Shown here: in pieces, positions 11,614 to 20,821 of the stretch | Position numbering within the stretch: the stretch's first letter is position 1 | Layout: the number at the start of each line of letters is the position of its first letter | Assembly (NCBI RefSeq): GCF_014191495.1 | Contig: NZ_JACHWR010000002.1 | Span: 620,001-684,000 of the forward strand | DNA from: Nocardioides soli | GTDB taxonomy: Bacteria > Actinomycetota > Actinomycetes > Propionibacteriales > Nocardioidaceae | DNA: 64,000 nt | Direction of reading: 5' to 3' | Notes under the pieces: generated by a model | What the model saw: the letters and a program-made list of their open reading frames with translations, nothing else | The model's database searches: none | What the model was told of the DNA's origin: nothing | Position numbers and translations under genes: made by a program

Positions 11614-12843
11614 GTGACGCAGACCACGACCCGCCCCGCATCGTCGCGTGTCGACGGCCGCGAGAGTGCGGCCCCGGCGACCGCCGGTGAGCTCCTCGAG
11701 CTCGTGCGCACCGGCCGGGCCAGCACCCGATCGCAGCTGCGGGCGCTGACCGGCCTCTCCCGCACCGCGATCACCACCCGGGTGAGCTCGCTGACCTCCG
11801 CCGGCCTGCTGCTGCTCGGCGAGGAGCTGGCCTCCACCGGTGGCCGGCCGCCGGGCGCGCTGGTGTTCAACCAGCACGCCGGTGTGGTCCTCGCCGTCGC
11901 GATCGGCCGCTCGCGCAGCCAGCTCGCGGTCCTCGACCTCGACGGCGAGGAGATCTCCTCCGACTCCCGGGACCACGAGGTCGGCGTCGGGCCCGACGAG
12001 CTGATGCCCCAGATCGCCGGGCGCCTCGCGGGCCTGCTCGACGACGCCCGGTCCGAGTTCGGGGAGCTGCCGGTGCTCGGCGTCGGCCTGAGCCTGCCGG
12101 GCACCCTCGACCCGACGCGCGGGGTCAGCATCGGCTCGCCCGACGTGTCCGGTTGGGACGGCGTCGAGCTCGCGCCGTACCTCGCGGGGGTCACCACCGC
12201 CCCGCTCTTCGCCGGCAACGACGCCGACGTGCTCGCCCGCGCCGAGTTGCTCGGCCGCTCGGCGAGCCTGCGCGACGTGCTGGTCGTCAAGGCCTCGACC
12301 GGCCTGGGCCTCGGGATCATCGCCGACGGGCGGGTGCTCAGCGGCCACCTCGGCGCCGCGGGCGAGATCGGGCACACCAAGATCGAGGCCGCTGCCGATC
12401 TGCCCTGCCGGTGCGGGTCGACCGGCTGCCTCGAGACCCTCGCCGGCGGCTGGGCGCTGGTCGCCCGCGCCCAGGAGGCCGGTCACGAGGTCGAGCACGT
12501 GCGCGACCTGGTCGCGCTCGCCCTCCAGGGCGACCCGACGGCGCGCGGCCTGCTGCGTGACGGCGGCCGCGCCCTCGGGGAGGTGCTCGCGACCGCGATC
12601 AACCTGCTCAACCCCGCCGCCGTGGTGATCGGCGGCGACCTGGCTGCGGCGTTCGACTTCCACGTCGCCGGCGTCCGCGAGAGCGTCTACGCCCTCGCCG
12701 CCCCGCTGGCCACGCGCGATCTGCAGTTCCTCGCCGCCGTCCACGGCGACCGGGCCGGCGTCGTCGGCTGCGCGGCGCTCGCCCTCGACCACGTGCTCGC
12801 CCCCGTCGCCGTCGACGCGAGGCTCGCCGCGGCCCAGTCCTGA
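11614..12843 (+). CDS. ROK family transcriptional regulator
   Basis: 409 aa from GTG 11614. A winged helix-turn-helix (about residues 23-70, LTGLSRTAITTRVSSL) precedes a ROK sugar-kinase-like domain. The ROK zinc site is complete: His254 (GEIGHTKI) and Cys265, Cys267, Cys272 (CRCGSTGCLE). The N-terminal DNA-binding part marks it as a regulator of the NagC/XylR type, probably sensing a sugar or sugar phosphate. It faces zwf-edd-eda across 84 bases, so the ED operon is its likely target. Confidence 0.9.
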   Translation: MTQTTTRPASSRVDGRESAAPATAGELLELVRTGRASTRSQLRALTGLSRTAITTRVSSLTSAGLLLLGEELASTGGRPPGALVFNQHAGVVLAVAIGRSRSQLAVLDLDGEEISSDSRDHEVGVGPDELMPQIAGRLAGLLDDARSEFGELPVLGVGLSLPGTLDPTRGVSIGSPDVSGWDGVELAPYLAGVTTAPLFAGNDADVLARAELLGRSASLRDVLVVKASTGLGLGIIADGRVLSGHLGAAGEIGHTKIEAAADLPCRCGSTGCLETLAGGWALVARAQEAGHEVEHVRDLVALALQGDPTARGLLRDGGRALGEVLATAINLLNPAAVVIGGDLAAAFDFHVAGVRESVYALAAPLATRDLQFLAAVHGDRAGVVGCAALALDHVLAPVAVDARLAAAQS

Positions 12844-12859
12844 GCAATACGCTCCACGG

Positions 12860-14284
12860 GTGCCCCGAGTCCACGCCTTCGGTGACGACGCCCTCGGTGA
12901 CCGCGACGCGGTCGGGCTCGTCGCCGCGATCCAGGAGGGCGAGGTCTCGATCTCCGAGGTGATCGAGGCCGCCGTCGCCCGCACCGAGCGACTCCGACCC
13001 GACCTGAACGCCGTGTCGTACGTCGCCTACGAGCGCGCCCGCGCCGAGGCGCGCGATCCGCGCGGCGGGTTCTTCGCCGGCGTCCCCACCTTCGTCAAGG
13101 ACAACGTCGACGTCGCCGGGATGCCCACCCAACAGGGCTGCGACGCCTATCGGGCGACGCCGCTGCGGGCGGACGGCGACTTCGCCCGGATGTTCCTCGC
13201 GACCGGCCTGGTGCCGCTCGGCAAGACCCAGCTCTCGGAGTTCGGGTTCAGCCCGTCGGCGGAGCACCCGCGGCTCGGTCCGGTGCGATCCCCGTGGGAC
13301 ACCGACCGCACCGCGGGCGCCTCCTCCGCCGGCGCGGCCGCGCTCGTGGCGGCCGGCGCCGTCCCGCTCGCGCACGGCAACGACGGCGGCGGCTCGATCC
13401 GGATCCCGGCCTCCGTCAACGGCCTGGTCGGGCTCAAGCCCACCCGCGACCGGCTCGCCCAGGACCGGCTCAACCGCCAGCTGCCGGTACGGATCGTCGC
13501 CGACGGCGTGATCACCCGGTCGGTCCGCGATACTGCGGCGTTCCTGCGCGAGGCCGAGCACGTCTACCGCGAGCTCCGGCTGCCGCCGATCGGCGACATC
13601 ACCCGGCCCGGGCGCAAGCGGCTCCGGATCGGCGTCCACACCGCCGGCATCGGGCGGTCGGCCTCGCCCGAGGTCGCCGAGCTGACCCTCAAGACCGCGC
13701 ACCTGCTCGAGGAGCTCGGCCACCAGGTCGAGGAGGTGGCTTCGCCGGCGCCCCCGACCGTGCCCGACGACTTCCTGCTCTACTGGGGAATGCTCGCGAC
13801 GATGGTCGTGCGCACCGGCCGCCGCGGCTTCGGTCCGACCTGGGACCGCACCCGCCTCGACCACCTCACGCTCGGCCTGGACCGCCACTGTCGACGCCGC
13901 CTGCACCGGCTCCCCGGCGCGATCGCGCGCCTGCGCCGGCTGTCGCGGGTCTCGGCGGAGTTCCACCGGCGCTACGACGTCGCGCTGTCGCCGACGCTCG
14001 CGCTCCAGACGCCGCTGGTCGGCCACCTCGACCCGACCGCCGACTTCGAGGTCGTGATGGAGCGGATCCTGGAGTGGGTCGCGTTCACGCCGTGGCAGAA
14101 CGCCACCGGCGATCCGGCGATCTCTCTGCCGCTCGCGACCACCGGTGCCGGGCTGCCGCAGGGGATGATGTTCTCGGCCGGAGCGGGCCAGGAGGCCACG
14201 CTGCTGGAACTGGCCTACGAGCTCGAGGAGGCGGCGCCCTGGCCGCGTCTGGGCGAGGCTCCGAGGGGTCCGGTGGAGTCCTAG
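12860..14284 (+). CDS. Amidase (amidase signature family)
   Basis: 474 aa from GTG 12860, 16 bases after the ROK gene. The Ser-cisSer-Lys triad is visible: Lys80 (FVKDN), cis-Ser155 (GASSAG) and nucleophile Ser179 (GGGSIRIPA). The family hydrolyses carboxamides; the exact substrate (acylamide, indoleacetamide, 6-aminohexanoate dimer and so on) cannot be told from the sequence. No signal peptide, so cytoplasmic. GatA is unlikely because no gatB/gatC neighbours are present and the C-terminal half diverges. Confidence 0.88.
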   Translation: MPRVHAFGDDALGDRDAVGLVAAIQEGEVSISEVIEAAVARTERLRPDLNAVSYVAYERARAEARDPRGGFFAGVPTFVKDNVDVAGMPTQQGCDAYRATPLRADGDFARMFLATGLVPLGKTQLSEFGFSPSAEHPRLGPVRSPWDTDRTAGASSAGAAALVAAGAVPLAHGNDGGGSIRIPASVNGLVGLKPTRDRLAQDRLNRQLPVRIVADGVITRSVRDTAAFLREAEHVYRELRLPPIGDITRPGRKRLRIGVHTAGIGRSASPEVAELTLKTAHLLEELGHQVEEVASPAPPTVPDDFLLYWGMLATMVVRTGRRGFGPTWDRTRLDHLTLGLDRHCRRRLHRLPGAIARLRRLSRVSAEFHRRYDVALSPTLALQTPLVGHLDPTADFEVVMERILEWVAFTPWQNATGDPAISLPLATTGAGLPQGMMFSAGAGQEATLLELAYELEEAAPWPRLGEAPRGPVES

Positions 14285-14346
14285 AAGACCACTCCGGCGG
14301 TCGATTTCTCGATCACCGCACTCCCTGTGTATCGTTCTCCGACGTT

Positions 14347-14419
14347 GCCCCTTTAGCTCAGTCGGCAGAGCGTCTCCATGGTAAGGAGAAGGTCTACGGT
14401 TCGATTCCGTAAAGGGGCT
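14347..14419 (+). tRNA. tRNA-Thr (GGU anticodon)
   Basis: 73 nt cloverleaf. The acceptor stem GCCCCTT pairs with AAGGGGC, the anticodon stem TCTCC/GGAGA encloses loop ATGGTAA (anticodon GGT), and the T arm TACGG/CCGTA encloses TTCGATT. CCA is not encoded. A TATCGT box at 14330-14335 is well placed as its -10 element. Confidence 0.95.
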
Positions 14420-14475
14420 CTGGGAGAGGTGTTTGCGCGTTCCGGCTAGCCTGGATCGCGCTGCCGAGCCCGGAT

Positions 14476-14552
14476 GGCGGGGTAGCTCAGGCGGTTAGAG
14501 CACACGACTCATAATCGTGGTGTCGCGGGTTCGAGTCCCGCTCCCGCTACCA
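14476..14552 (+). tRNA. tRNA-Met (CAU anticodon), probably elongator
   Basis: Cloverleaf with acceptor GGCGGGG/TCCCGCT (G-U at both ends), anticodon stem CACGA/TCGTG with loop CTCATAA (anticodon CAT), T arm GCGGG/CCCGC, and encoded ACCA. It lacks the three G-C pairs in the anticodon stem that mark initiators. In actinobacteria this position before rpmG is normally held by elongator tRNA-Met; an Ile2 (lysidine) tRNA cannot be fully excluded. Confidence 0.93.
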
Positions 14553-14591
14553 GACAGACCAGCGACACCAGTACCTACCGAAGGACTTCCC

Positions 14592-14762
14592 GTGGCCAGC
14601 AAGAGCAGCGACGTTCGCCCGAAGATCACTCTCGCCTGCGTGGAGTGCAAGGAGCGGAACTACATCACCAAGAAGAACCGCCGCAACGACCCCGACCGGC
14701 TCGAGCTGGCGAAGTTCTGCCCGCGCTGCCGCAAGCACCAGGCGCACCGCGAGACCCGATAG
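14592..14762 (+). CDS. rpmG: 50S ribosomal protein L33
   Basis: 56 aa from GTG 14592 with an AAGGA ribosome-binding site about 7 bases upstream. It is the zinc-binding (C+) form: CVEC near residues 16-19 and CPRC near 43-46. It sits directly after tRNA-Met, as in other actinobacteria, and is followed by a strong terminator-like hairpin. Confidence 0.95.
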   Translation: MASKSSDVRPKITLACVECKERNYITKKNRRNDPDRLELAKFCPRCRKHQAHRETR

Positions 14763-14808
14763 GCCCGGTGGTCGAGGCGGTTGCCCGGCAGCCCCTCGCG
14801 AAGCCCTT

Positions 14809-14850
14809 CGTCGACCCGGCAGCGACTCGCTGCCGGGTCGACGGCTATTT
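14809..14850 (+). terminator. Rho-independent terminator after rpmG
   Basis: A perfect 16-bp stem (14809-14824 with 14828-14843) with a three-base ACT loop is followed by GCTATTTT. It separates rpmG from hadA, whose ATG is only eight bases after the T-run, so hadA is probably transcribed from readthrough or a promoter within this region. Confidence 0.85.
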
Positions 14851-14857
14851 TGAGGCC

Positions 14858-15259
14858 ATGCCAGTCGACCAGGATCTCGTCGGCCGCACCTTCCCCCCGA
14901 CTGCACCGTTCGCGGTCACCCGGGAGAAGGTCGCGGAGTTCGTCGCCGCCACCGGGGGTGCCTACGACGGTGGCCCGGCGCCCGCGACGTACCCGATCGT
15001 GCTTGCCTTCGACGCGATGAACTCCTTCCTCGAGGCCGAGTCCATCGACCTCTTCCGGATCGTGCACGGCGAGCAGAGGTTCGCCTACGAGCGGCCGGTC
15101 GTGCCGGGCGACGTGCTCACCGCGACGCTGACGGTCTCGAGCCTGCGCCAGATCGCCGGCAACGACATCATCGGCACCGCGAGCGAGGTCATCGACGCGT
15201 CCGGCGCGCTGGTCTGCACGACCTCGGCCACGCTCGTCCACCGGGGGCCGGAGGCCTGA
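14858..15259 (+). CDS. hadA: FAS1-like dehydratase subunit HadA (MaoC N-terminal type)
   Basis: 133 aa from ATG 14858. It matches the hotdog-fold MaoC_dehydratas_N family (MPVDQDLVGRTFPP, FVAATGG, YERPVVPGDVLTATLTV). It lacks the Asp-His hydratase motif and would form a heterodimer with the catalytic HadB subunit, as in mycobacteria, where the pair dehydrates 3-hydroxyacyl-ACP. The stop overlaps the hadB start by one base (TGATG). The position after rpmG matches the mycobacterial hadABC locus. In this organism the substrate may be a plain acyl-ACP or acyl-CoA rather than a mycolate precursor. Confidence 0.85.
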   Translation: MPVDQDLVGRTFPPTAPFAVTREKVAEFVAATGGAYDGGPAPATYPIVLAFDAMNSFLEAESIDLFRIVHGEQRFAYERPVVPGDVLTATLTVSSLRQIAGNDIIGTASEVIDASGALVCTTSATLVHRGPEA

Positions 15260-15657
15260 TGACGCTGCCCACCCTCGCGACCCAGACGTTCACGATCACC
15301 CGCGCCGACCTGGTGCGGTACGCCGCGGCCAGCGGTGACCACAACCCGATCCACCAGGACGAGTCCGTCGCCACGAGCGTCGGTCTGCCCGGCGTGATCG
15401 CCCACGGGATGTACACCATGGCGCTCGCGGCCCGGGCCGTGCAGGCCTGGTACCCCGGTGCCGAGGTCGTCAGCTTCGGCTGCAAGTTCACCAACCCGGT
15501 CGTCGTGCCGGCCGAGGGCGGCGTCGAGCTCGAGGTCGCCGGCGAGGTCAAGCCCTCCGGCGACGGTCTGACGACGGTCGTGCTCACGGTCACCTGCGAG
15601 GGCCAGAAGGTCCTGGGCATGCCGCGTGCGGTGCTCCGAGAAGCCGGCCGTGCCTGA
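15259..15657 (+). CDS. hadB: MaoC-type dehydratase subunit HadB
   Basis: 132 aa. The hydratase-2 motif YAAASGDHNPIH carries the catalytic Asp27 and His32, and GVIAHGMYTMALAAR is the conserved following helix. It is the catalytic partner of HadA immediately upstream. There is no hadC gene after it; murB follows instead and overlaps its end by eight bases. Confidence 0.88.
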   Translation: MTLPTLATQTFTITRADLVRYAAASGDHNPIHQDESVATSVGLPGVIAHGMYTMALAARAVQAWYPGAEVVSFGCKFTNPVVVPAEGGVELEVAGEVKPSGDGLTTVVLTVTCEGQKVLGMPRAVLREAGRA

Positions 15658-16687
15658 GCTGACCGGCGAGCTGCTCCGCGACCACACCACCCTCCGCCTC
15701 GGCGGACCCGCCGAGCGATGGGTCCGGGCGACCACCGAGGCCGAGCTCGTCCAGGCCCTGATCGACGCCGACACGGCCGGTGAGCCGGTGCTGGTGCTCG
15801 GCGGCGGGAGCAACCTGGTCGTCGCCGACCGGGGCTTCCCGGGCACGGTGATCGAGGTCGCGACCACCGGCGCCGAGATCGACGCCGACGAGGGCGCGTC
15901 CTGTGGCGGGGCGATGGTCCGGGTCGCCGCCGGCGAGTCCTGGGACGAGTTGGTCGCCCTCGCCGTCGACCGGGGCTGGGTCGGCATCGAGGCGCTCTCC
16001 GGCATCCCGGGCTCGGTAGGAGCCACGCCGATCCAGAACGTCGGCGCCTACGGCCAGGAGGTCTCCCAGACGATCGCCTCGGTGCGGGTCTGGGACCGGA
16101 TGCTGCGCGGCGTCCGCACCTTCGCCAACGCCGACTGCCGGTTCGGCTACCGCACCTCCCGGTTCAAGGCCGACCCGGCTCGCCACGTCGTCCTCTCCGT
16201 CAGCTACCAGCTGCCCCAGGGCGACCTCGGCGCGCCGGTCGCCTACGCCGAGCTCGCTACCACCCTGGGCGTCGAGCTCGGGCAGCGCGCCCCGCTCGCC
16301 GACGTACGCCGGGCGGTGCTGGCACTGCGCGCCGGGAAGGGGATGGTGCTCGACCCGGCCGACCACGACACGTGGAGCGCCGGGTCCTTCTTCACCAACC
16401 CGGTCGTCGACGCGGCCGAGGTGCCCGCCGGCGCGCCGGCCTGGCCGCAGGCCGACGGGCGGGTCAAGACCAGCGCCGCCTGGCTGATCGACCGCGCCGG
16501 CTTCGGCAAGGGCTACGGCAACGACCGGGTCGCGCTGTCGGGCAAGCACACGCTCGCCCTCACCAACCGCGGCGCCGCCACGACCGACGACCTGCTCGCC
16601 CTGGCCCGCGAGGTGCGCGACGGCGTCGCGGCGCGCTTCGGCATCGTGCTCGTCAACGAGCCGGTGCTGGTCGGCGCGGAGCTGTAG
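15650..16687 (+). CDS. murB: UDP-N-acetylenolpyruvoylglucosamine reductase
   Basis: 345 aa from GTG 15650. It reduces UDP-GlcNAc-enolpyruvate to UDP-MurNAc with NADPH and FAD in peptidoglycan synthesis. LGGGSNLVVAD (FAD), GIEALSGIPGSVGATPIQNVGAYGQE, Arg168 in FGYRTSRFK, catalytic Ser246 in AGSFFTNP and Glu337 in NEPVLVG are all in place. It overlaps hadB by eight bases. Its stop is three bases from the stop of a convergent gene. Confidence 0.95.
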   Translation: MPELTGELLRDHTTLRLGGPAERWVRATTEAELVQALIDADTAGEPVLVLGGGSNLVVADRGFPGTVIEVATTGAEIDADEGASCGGAMVRVAAGESWDELVALAVDRGWVGIEALSGIPGSVGATPIQNVGAYGQEVSQTIASVRVWDRMLRGVRTFANADCRFGYRTSRFKADPARHVVLSVSYQLPQGDLGAPVAYAELATTLGVELGQRAPLADVRRAVLALRAGKGMVLDPADHDTWSAGSFFTNPVVDAAEVPAGAPAWPQADGRVKTSAAWLIDRAGFGKGYGNDRVALSGKHTLALTNRGAATTDDLLALAREVRDGVAARFGIVLVNEPVLVGAEL

Positions 16688-16690
16688 GCG

Positions 16691-17194
16691 TCAGTACGTC
16701 GACGAGCTGGAGTCGACCGCGACCGCCAGGCCGATGATCGCGACGATCGCGACCACGCCGAGCACGAGCAGGATCGTGCCGACGATGCCCATGATCCGCC
16801 CCGCGTTCGCCTGGTCCCGTCCGGAGTAGGTGCCCGGCGGCGCCGCGTCGATCTCCTTGACGGCCTTGCCGCCGATCGCCCACGCGAAGGGGGAGAGCAC
16901 CAGCGTCACGCCGGCGCAGGACAGGATGCCGACCAGGCCGATGATGCCCAGCACCATCGCCGTGGTCGCGGACGGGTGGTTCGGCGCCGGGGGACCGGCG
17001 TACTGCGGCCCGTAGCCGTAGCCCTGCTGCGGGTAGGGCTGCTGGCCGTAGGGCGCCTGGCCGTAGGGCTGCTGACCGTACGCGGGCTGGCCCGGTTGCG
17101 GCTGGCCGTACGGCGGCTGCCCCTGCTGCGGCTGCCCGTACGGCGGCGGGGGCGGCTGCTGCTCGCCGTAGGGGTTCTCGGGGCCGGTCGTCAT
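16691..17194 (-). CDS. DUF4190-like membrane protein with Gln/Pro/Tyr-rich tail
   Basis: 167 aa from ATG 17194. Residues 1-75 are repeats of YGQ-PP type (PYGQPQQGQ, PYGQQPYGQAP). Two hydrophobic helices follow (about 85-110, ending SPFAWAIGGKAVKEID, and 135-160), the arrangement of DUF4190 proteins. The start overlaps the stop of the adenosine deaminase gene by four bases (ATGA), so it is the last gene of that unit. Function unknown. Confidence 0.85.
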   Translation of the reverse strand: MTTGPENPYGEQQPPPPPYGQPQQGQPPYGQPQPGQPAYGQQPYGQAPYGQQPYPQQGYGYGPQYAGPPAPNHPSATTAMVLGIIGLVGILSCAGVTLVLSPFAWAIGGKAVKEIDAAPPGTYSGRDQANAGRIMGIVGTILLVLGVVAIVAIIGLAVAVDSSSSTY

Positions 17195-18222
17195 GGCTCC
17201 ATCCTTGCAGGATCGGCCGCCAGCCACGCGTCGATGTCCGCGCCGATCGCGGCGCGGACCGACTCCGGCGCCCGTGAGGCCGCCACCGACATCCGGGCCA
17301 GGTCGGCCAGCTGCTCGTCGGTGAGCTCGTGCGCGGCGCGCATGGTGGCGTACTGCCCGGCCAGCCGGGACCCGAAGAGCAGTGGGTCGTCGGCGCCGAG
17401 CGCCACGGTCGCGCCCGCGGCCAGCAGCGTGGGCAGCGGCACCGAGGTCAGGTCGGAGTAGACGCCGAGCGCGACGTTCGAGACCGGGCAGACCTCGAGT
17501 GCCACCCCGGCCTCGACGATCCGGTCGAGCAGCGCCGGGTCCTCGGCCGAGCGGACGCCGTGGCCGAGCCGGTCGGCGCCGAGCGCGTCGAGGCAGACCC
17601 GGATGTGCTCGGGGCCGCGCAGCTCGCCGCCGTGCGGCGCCAGCAGCAGCCCGGCCCGCTCGGCGATCCGGAACGCCGGCGCGAAGTCGGCGGTGCTGCC
17701 CCGGCGCTCGTCGTTGGACAGGCCGAAGCCGACGACCCCGCGACCGGCGTACTGCGCGGCCAGCCGGGCCAGGGTGCGCGCGTCGAGCGGATGCCGGGTG
17801 CGGTTGGCGGCGATCACCACCGCGATGCCGAGGCCGGTGTCGGCCGACGCTTCGGCGACGGCGTCGAGCACCAGGTCGGTGAAGGCCGTGATGCCGCCGA
17901 AGCGCGCGCCGTACCCGCTCGGGTCGACCTGGATCTCGAGCCAGCGGCCCCCGTCGAGCACGTCGTCCTCGGCGGCCTCGCGCACCAGCCGGCGTACGTC
18001 GTCCTCGGTGCGCAGCACCGACCGTGCCACGTCGTAGAGCCGCTGGAAGCGGAACCAGCCCTTCTCGTCGGCCGCCGACAGCTTGGGCGGCCAGTCCTCG
18101 ACCAGCTGGTCGGGCAGCGCGATCCCGTCCCGCTCGGCGAGCTCGAGGAGGGTCCCGTGCCGCATCGACCCGGTGAAGTGCAGGTGGAGATGTGCCTTCG
18201 GCAGCTCCCGGAGATCACGCAT
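17191..18222 (-). CDS. add: Adenosine deaminase family protein
   Basis: 343 aa. KAHLHLHFTGSM supplies the metal-binding HxH (His11, His13); PHGGEL carries the zinc His and catalytic Glu, RLGHGVRS the catalytic His, and LGADDPLLF the Asp pair. These deaminate adenosine to inosine in purine salvage. The PHGGE and ADDP variants depart from the usual HAGE and TDDP, so adenine deaminase or another 6-amino purine activity is possible. aspC lies just upstream, 19 bases away, so they probably share a transcript. Confidence 0.85.
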   Translation of the reverse strand: MRDLRELPKAHLHLHFTGSMRHGTLLELAERDGIALPDQLVEDWPPKLSAADEKGWFRFQRLYDVARSVLRTEDDVRRLVREAAEDDVLDGGRWLEIQVDPSGYGARFGGITAFTDLVLDAVAEASADTGLGIAVVIAANRTRHPLDARTLARLAAQYAGRGVVGFGLSNDERRGSTADFAPAFRIAERAGLLLAPHGGELRGPEHIRVCLDALGADRLGHGVRSAEDPALLDRIVEAGVALEVCPVSNVALGVYSDLTSVPLPTLLAAGATVALGADDPLLFGSRLAGQYATMRAAHELTDEQLADLARMSVAASRAPESVRAAIGADIDAWLAADPARMEP

Positions 18223-18241
18223 CCCCCGGAGCGTATCGGGG

Positions 18242-19462
18242 TCAGGCGAAGAGCTTCTGCAGGCGGGTGATGCCCTCCACGATGTCGTCGTCTCCGAGTG
18301 CGTAGGACAGCCGCAGGTAGCCGGGGGAGCCGAAGGCCTCGCCGGGCACCACCGCGACCTCGGCCCGGTCGAGGATGTATTCGGCCAGGTCGGCGGAGGT
18401 GTCGATCACGCGCCCGTCGTACTCCCGGCCGAGCAGGCCCTTCACGGACGGGTAGGCGTAGAACGCGCCACCGGGCAGCGGGCACACCACACCGTCGATC
18501 TCGTTGAGCATCGACACGATCGTGCGTCGGCGCCGGTCGAAGGCGGTCTTCATCTCGTGGACCGCGGACAGGTCGCCCTCGAGCGCCGCGATCGCCGCGC
18601 GCTGTGAGACGTTGGCGACGTTGGACGTCGCGTGCGACTGCAGGTTGGTGGCGGCCTTGACGATGTCGGTCGGGCCGATCACCCAGCCGACGCGCCAGCC
18701 GGTCATCGCGTAGGTCTTCGCGACGCCGTTGACGACGACGGTGTGGTCGGCCAGGTCGGGGCACAGCACCGGCAGCGAGCCGGTCGCGATGTCGTCATAC
18801 ACCAGGTGCTCGTAGATCTCGTCGGTGAGCACCCACAGCTCGTGCTCCTCGACCCAGGTGCCGATCGCCCGGATCTCGTCGGCGGTGTAGACCGCGCCGG
18901 TCGGGTTGGACGGCGAGACGAAGAGCAGCACCTTGGTGCGGTCGGTGCGGGCGGCCTCGAGCTGCTCGACGGTGACCTTGTAGTCCTGGGTCTCGTCGGC
19001 GAGCACCTCGACCGGCACGCCGCCGGCGAGCTGGATGGCCTCGGGGTAGGTGGTCCAGTACGGCGCGGGCACGATCACCTCGTCGCCGGGGTCGAGCATC
19101 GCGGCGAACGCCTCGTAGATCGCCTGCTTGCCGCCGTTGGTCACCAGCACCTGCGCCGGCTCCACGACCAGGCCGCTGTCGCGGGCGGTCTTCTCGACGA
19201 TCGCCTTCTTGAGCTCGGGCAGGCCGCCGGCGGGGGTGTAGCGGTGGTTCTTCGGGTCGCGGCACGCCTCGACAGCGGCGTCGACGATGTAGCCGGGCGT
19301 CGCGAAGTCGGGCTCGCCCGCGCCGAAGCCGATCACCGGCCGGCCCTCCGCCTTCAGCGCCTTCGCCTTCGCATCGACCTTCAGCGTCGCGGACTCGGCG
19401 ATGGCGCCGACGCGACGGGAGACGCGGTGGGTGCGAGGGGACGACTGCGGGACGGAGGTCAT
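18242..19462 (-). CDS. aspC: Pyridoxal-phosphate aminotransferase (aspartate aminotransferase type)
   Basis: 406 aa from ATG 19462. PLP-binding Lys249 is in [14 protein letters not shown], with SNPTG (Asn186), DEIYE (Asp214, Tyr217) and C-terminal LRLSYA containing the substrate Arg. It matches the class I aspartate transaminase that lies beside secE in other actinobacteria. A second ATG at 19471 is in frame, but TACGAT ends seven bases before 19462, which favours a leaderless transcript beginning at 19462. Confidence 0.92.
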   Translation of the reverse strand: MTSVPQSSPRTHRVSRRVGAIAESATLKVDAKAKALKAEGRPVIGFGAGEPDFATPGYIVDAAVEACRDPKNHRYTPAGGLPELKKAIVEKTARDSGLVVEPAQVLVTNGGKQAIYEAFAAMLDPGDEVIVPAPYWTTYPEAIQLAGGVPVEVLADETQDYKVTVEQLEAARTDRTKVLLFVSPSNPTGAVYTADEIRAIGTWVEEHELWVLTDEIYEHLVYDDIATGSLPVLCPDLADHTVVVNGVAKTYAMTGWRVGWVIGPTDIVKAATNLQSHATSNVANVSQRAAIAALEGDLSAVHEMKTAFDRRRRTIVSMLNEIDGVVCPLPGGAFYAYPSVKGLLGREYDGRVIDTSADLAEYILDRAEVAVVPGEAFGSPGYLRLSYALGDDDIVEGITRLQKLFA

Positions 19463-19530
19463 GTGCACCATCGTAGGGCGGCGGCCGGTGCGTTCCGACC
19501 TCCGCCTGCGGTGCGGGACCGATCGGCCCG

Positions 19531-20757
19531 CTACCGGCGGATCCTGATCGTGGTGCGGTTCCCGCCGACGGTGGCGACGGCCTTGGTGACCTTCTTCTTC
19601 CGGACGATCTTGAGGCCCTTGGGGGTGAGCTTGACGGCGACCTTCCTCTGGGCGCCCGCCGGCACGGTGTAGGCCTTGGGCTTGGCGATCGCCGCCTTCC
19701 TCTTGCCCTTCTTGACGGTGAGGACCAGCTGTCCCGCGCAGGGGGTGCCGCCGGTGCAGGCGACGGTCAACCTCACGGTGCGCTTCCTGACCGGCACGCC
19801 CTTCTTCTTGACCCCGCGGACCTTCGCGGTTCCGCTGCTCAGACCCGGGTCACCCGCCACGGCGCCGCCACCCCAGGCCGGTGCGGCACCCTGGACCAGT
19901 CGCACCGGCGTACCGCCCGCGGTCGGCTGGGCGTAGATCCAGCCGTCGTCCGCGGCGTAGGCGAGCCACCTTCCGTCGGGGGAGAACGCCGGGGAGCCGG
20001 CGTCGGCGGCCACCCCGCGCACCGGAGCTCCGGCGGCCGAGTAGAGCTGGACCGAGCTCGGGGCGTCGCCGTCGCTGAGGGTGGCCGCGATGTACTCGCC
20101 GGTCGGCGAGCCGGCGATGCTGGAGATCGTCTGCGCGACCGCGAAGACCTCCGCGCAGTCCTGCGACTCGGCCGCCGGGTTCGCCACGGCGCAGACGTAG
20201 TGCGCGTCACGGGTGATGTCGTAGCTGGCGCTGAGCAGGGTGCTCGCGCCGAGGAACGACGTCCCCGATCCGCCGTTGTAGGAACGACTGGTCCCGTCGG
20301 GCGTGGTGTAGCTGGTGTCGTTGTGGGCGACCAGCTGGAGACAGGTGTAGGGGCCGGGCCAGCACAGCCTCACCTCGTTGCGGACATACGAGTGCGTCTC
20401 GGTCACGGCGGAGCCGTCGGGCTGCAGTGCCACGCCCAGGATGCTCTGCTCGGTCAGCCACGCGGCGGTCAGGTTGGCGCCGTACGCCCCGACGACGACG
20501 TCGCCGTTGCGGGCCGCGGCCACCGTGCCGCCGTCCGCGCTGATCGACGGTGCGCGGTAGGCGGCCCCGCTGTCGCCGTCGCTGGTGATCTGCGCCCGTG
20601 CGCCGGTGGCCGGGTCGACGGCGCACAGGTTCTGCCCGCACACGTAGACCAGCCGTCCGGCGGGTGCGGTGGGTGCCGACTGAGCCGGCGGGACCGCCCA
20701 CCCCACGAGACCGATGGTCACGGCCGTGGCCAGCACGGCGATGACGGACCTACGCAT
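19531..20757 (-). CDS. Secreted TolB/PD40-like beta-propeller protein
   Basis: 408 aa. A signal peptide (residues 1-27, ending PPAQSA) is followed by propeller-like blades with repeated [17 protein letters not shown] and SPTGEYIAA turns. The last ~100 residues are a Lys-rich domain ([17 protein letters not shown] ... [17 protein letters not shown]), a pattern seen in exported actinobacterial proteins ending in an Ig-like basic module. Eight or so cysteines suggest disulphides. Secreted or wall-associated; ligand unknown. Confidence 0.75.
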   Translation of the reverse strand: MRRSVIAVLATAVTIGLVGWAVPPAQSAPTAPAGRLVYVCGQNLCAVDPATGARAQITSDGDSGAAYRAPSISADGGTVAAARNGDVVVGAYGANLTAAWLTEQSILGVALQPDGSAVTETHSYVRNEVRLCWPGPYTCLQLVAHNDTSYTTPDGTSRSYNGGSGTSFLGASTLLSASYDITRDAHYVCAVANPAAESQDCAEVFAVAQTISSIAGSPTGEYIAATLSDGDAPSSVQLYSAAGAPVRGVAADAGSPAFSPDGRWLAYAADDGWIYAQPTAGGTPVRLVQGAAPAWGGGAVAGDPGLSSGTAKVRGVKKKGVPVRKRTVRLTVACTGGTPCAGQLVLTVKKGKRKAAIAKPKAYTVPAGAQRKVAVKLTPKGLKIVRKKKVTKAVATVGGNRTTIRIRR

Positions 20758-20821
20758 GGCGAAACGCCTCCCCGTATCCCGGCCGGCGCCGAGACCGCGC
20801 CAGCCGCTTCGAGCGGGCAGG

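Noticed and set aside
12860..14284. GatA subunit of the amidotransferase
   Set aside because: No gatC or gatB neighbours, and the C-terminal half does not follow GatA.
14433..14452. Separate promoter for tRNA-Met
   Set aside because: TTGCGC and TAGCCT are only eight bases apart; readthrough from tRNA-Thr is more likely.
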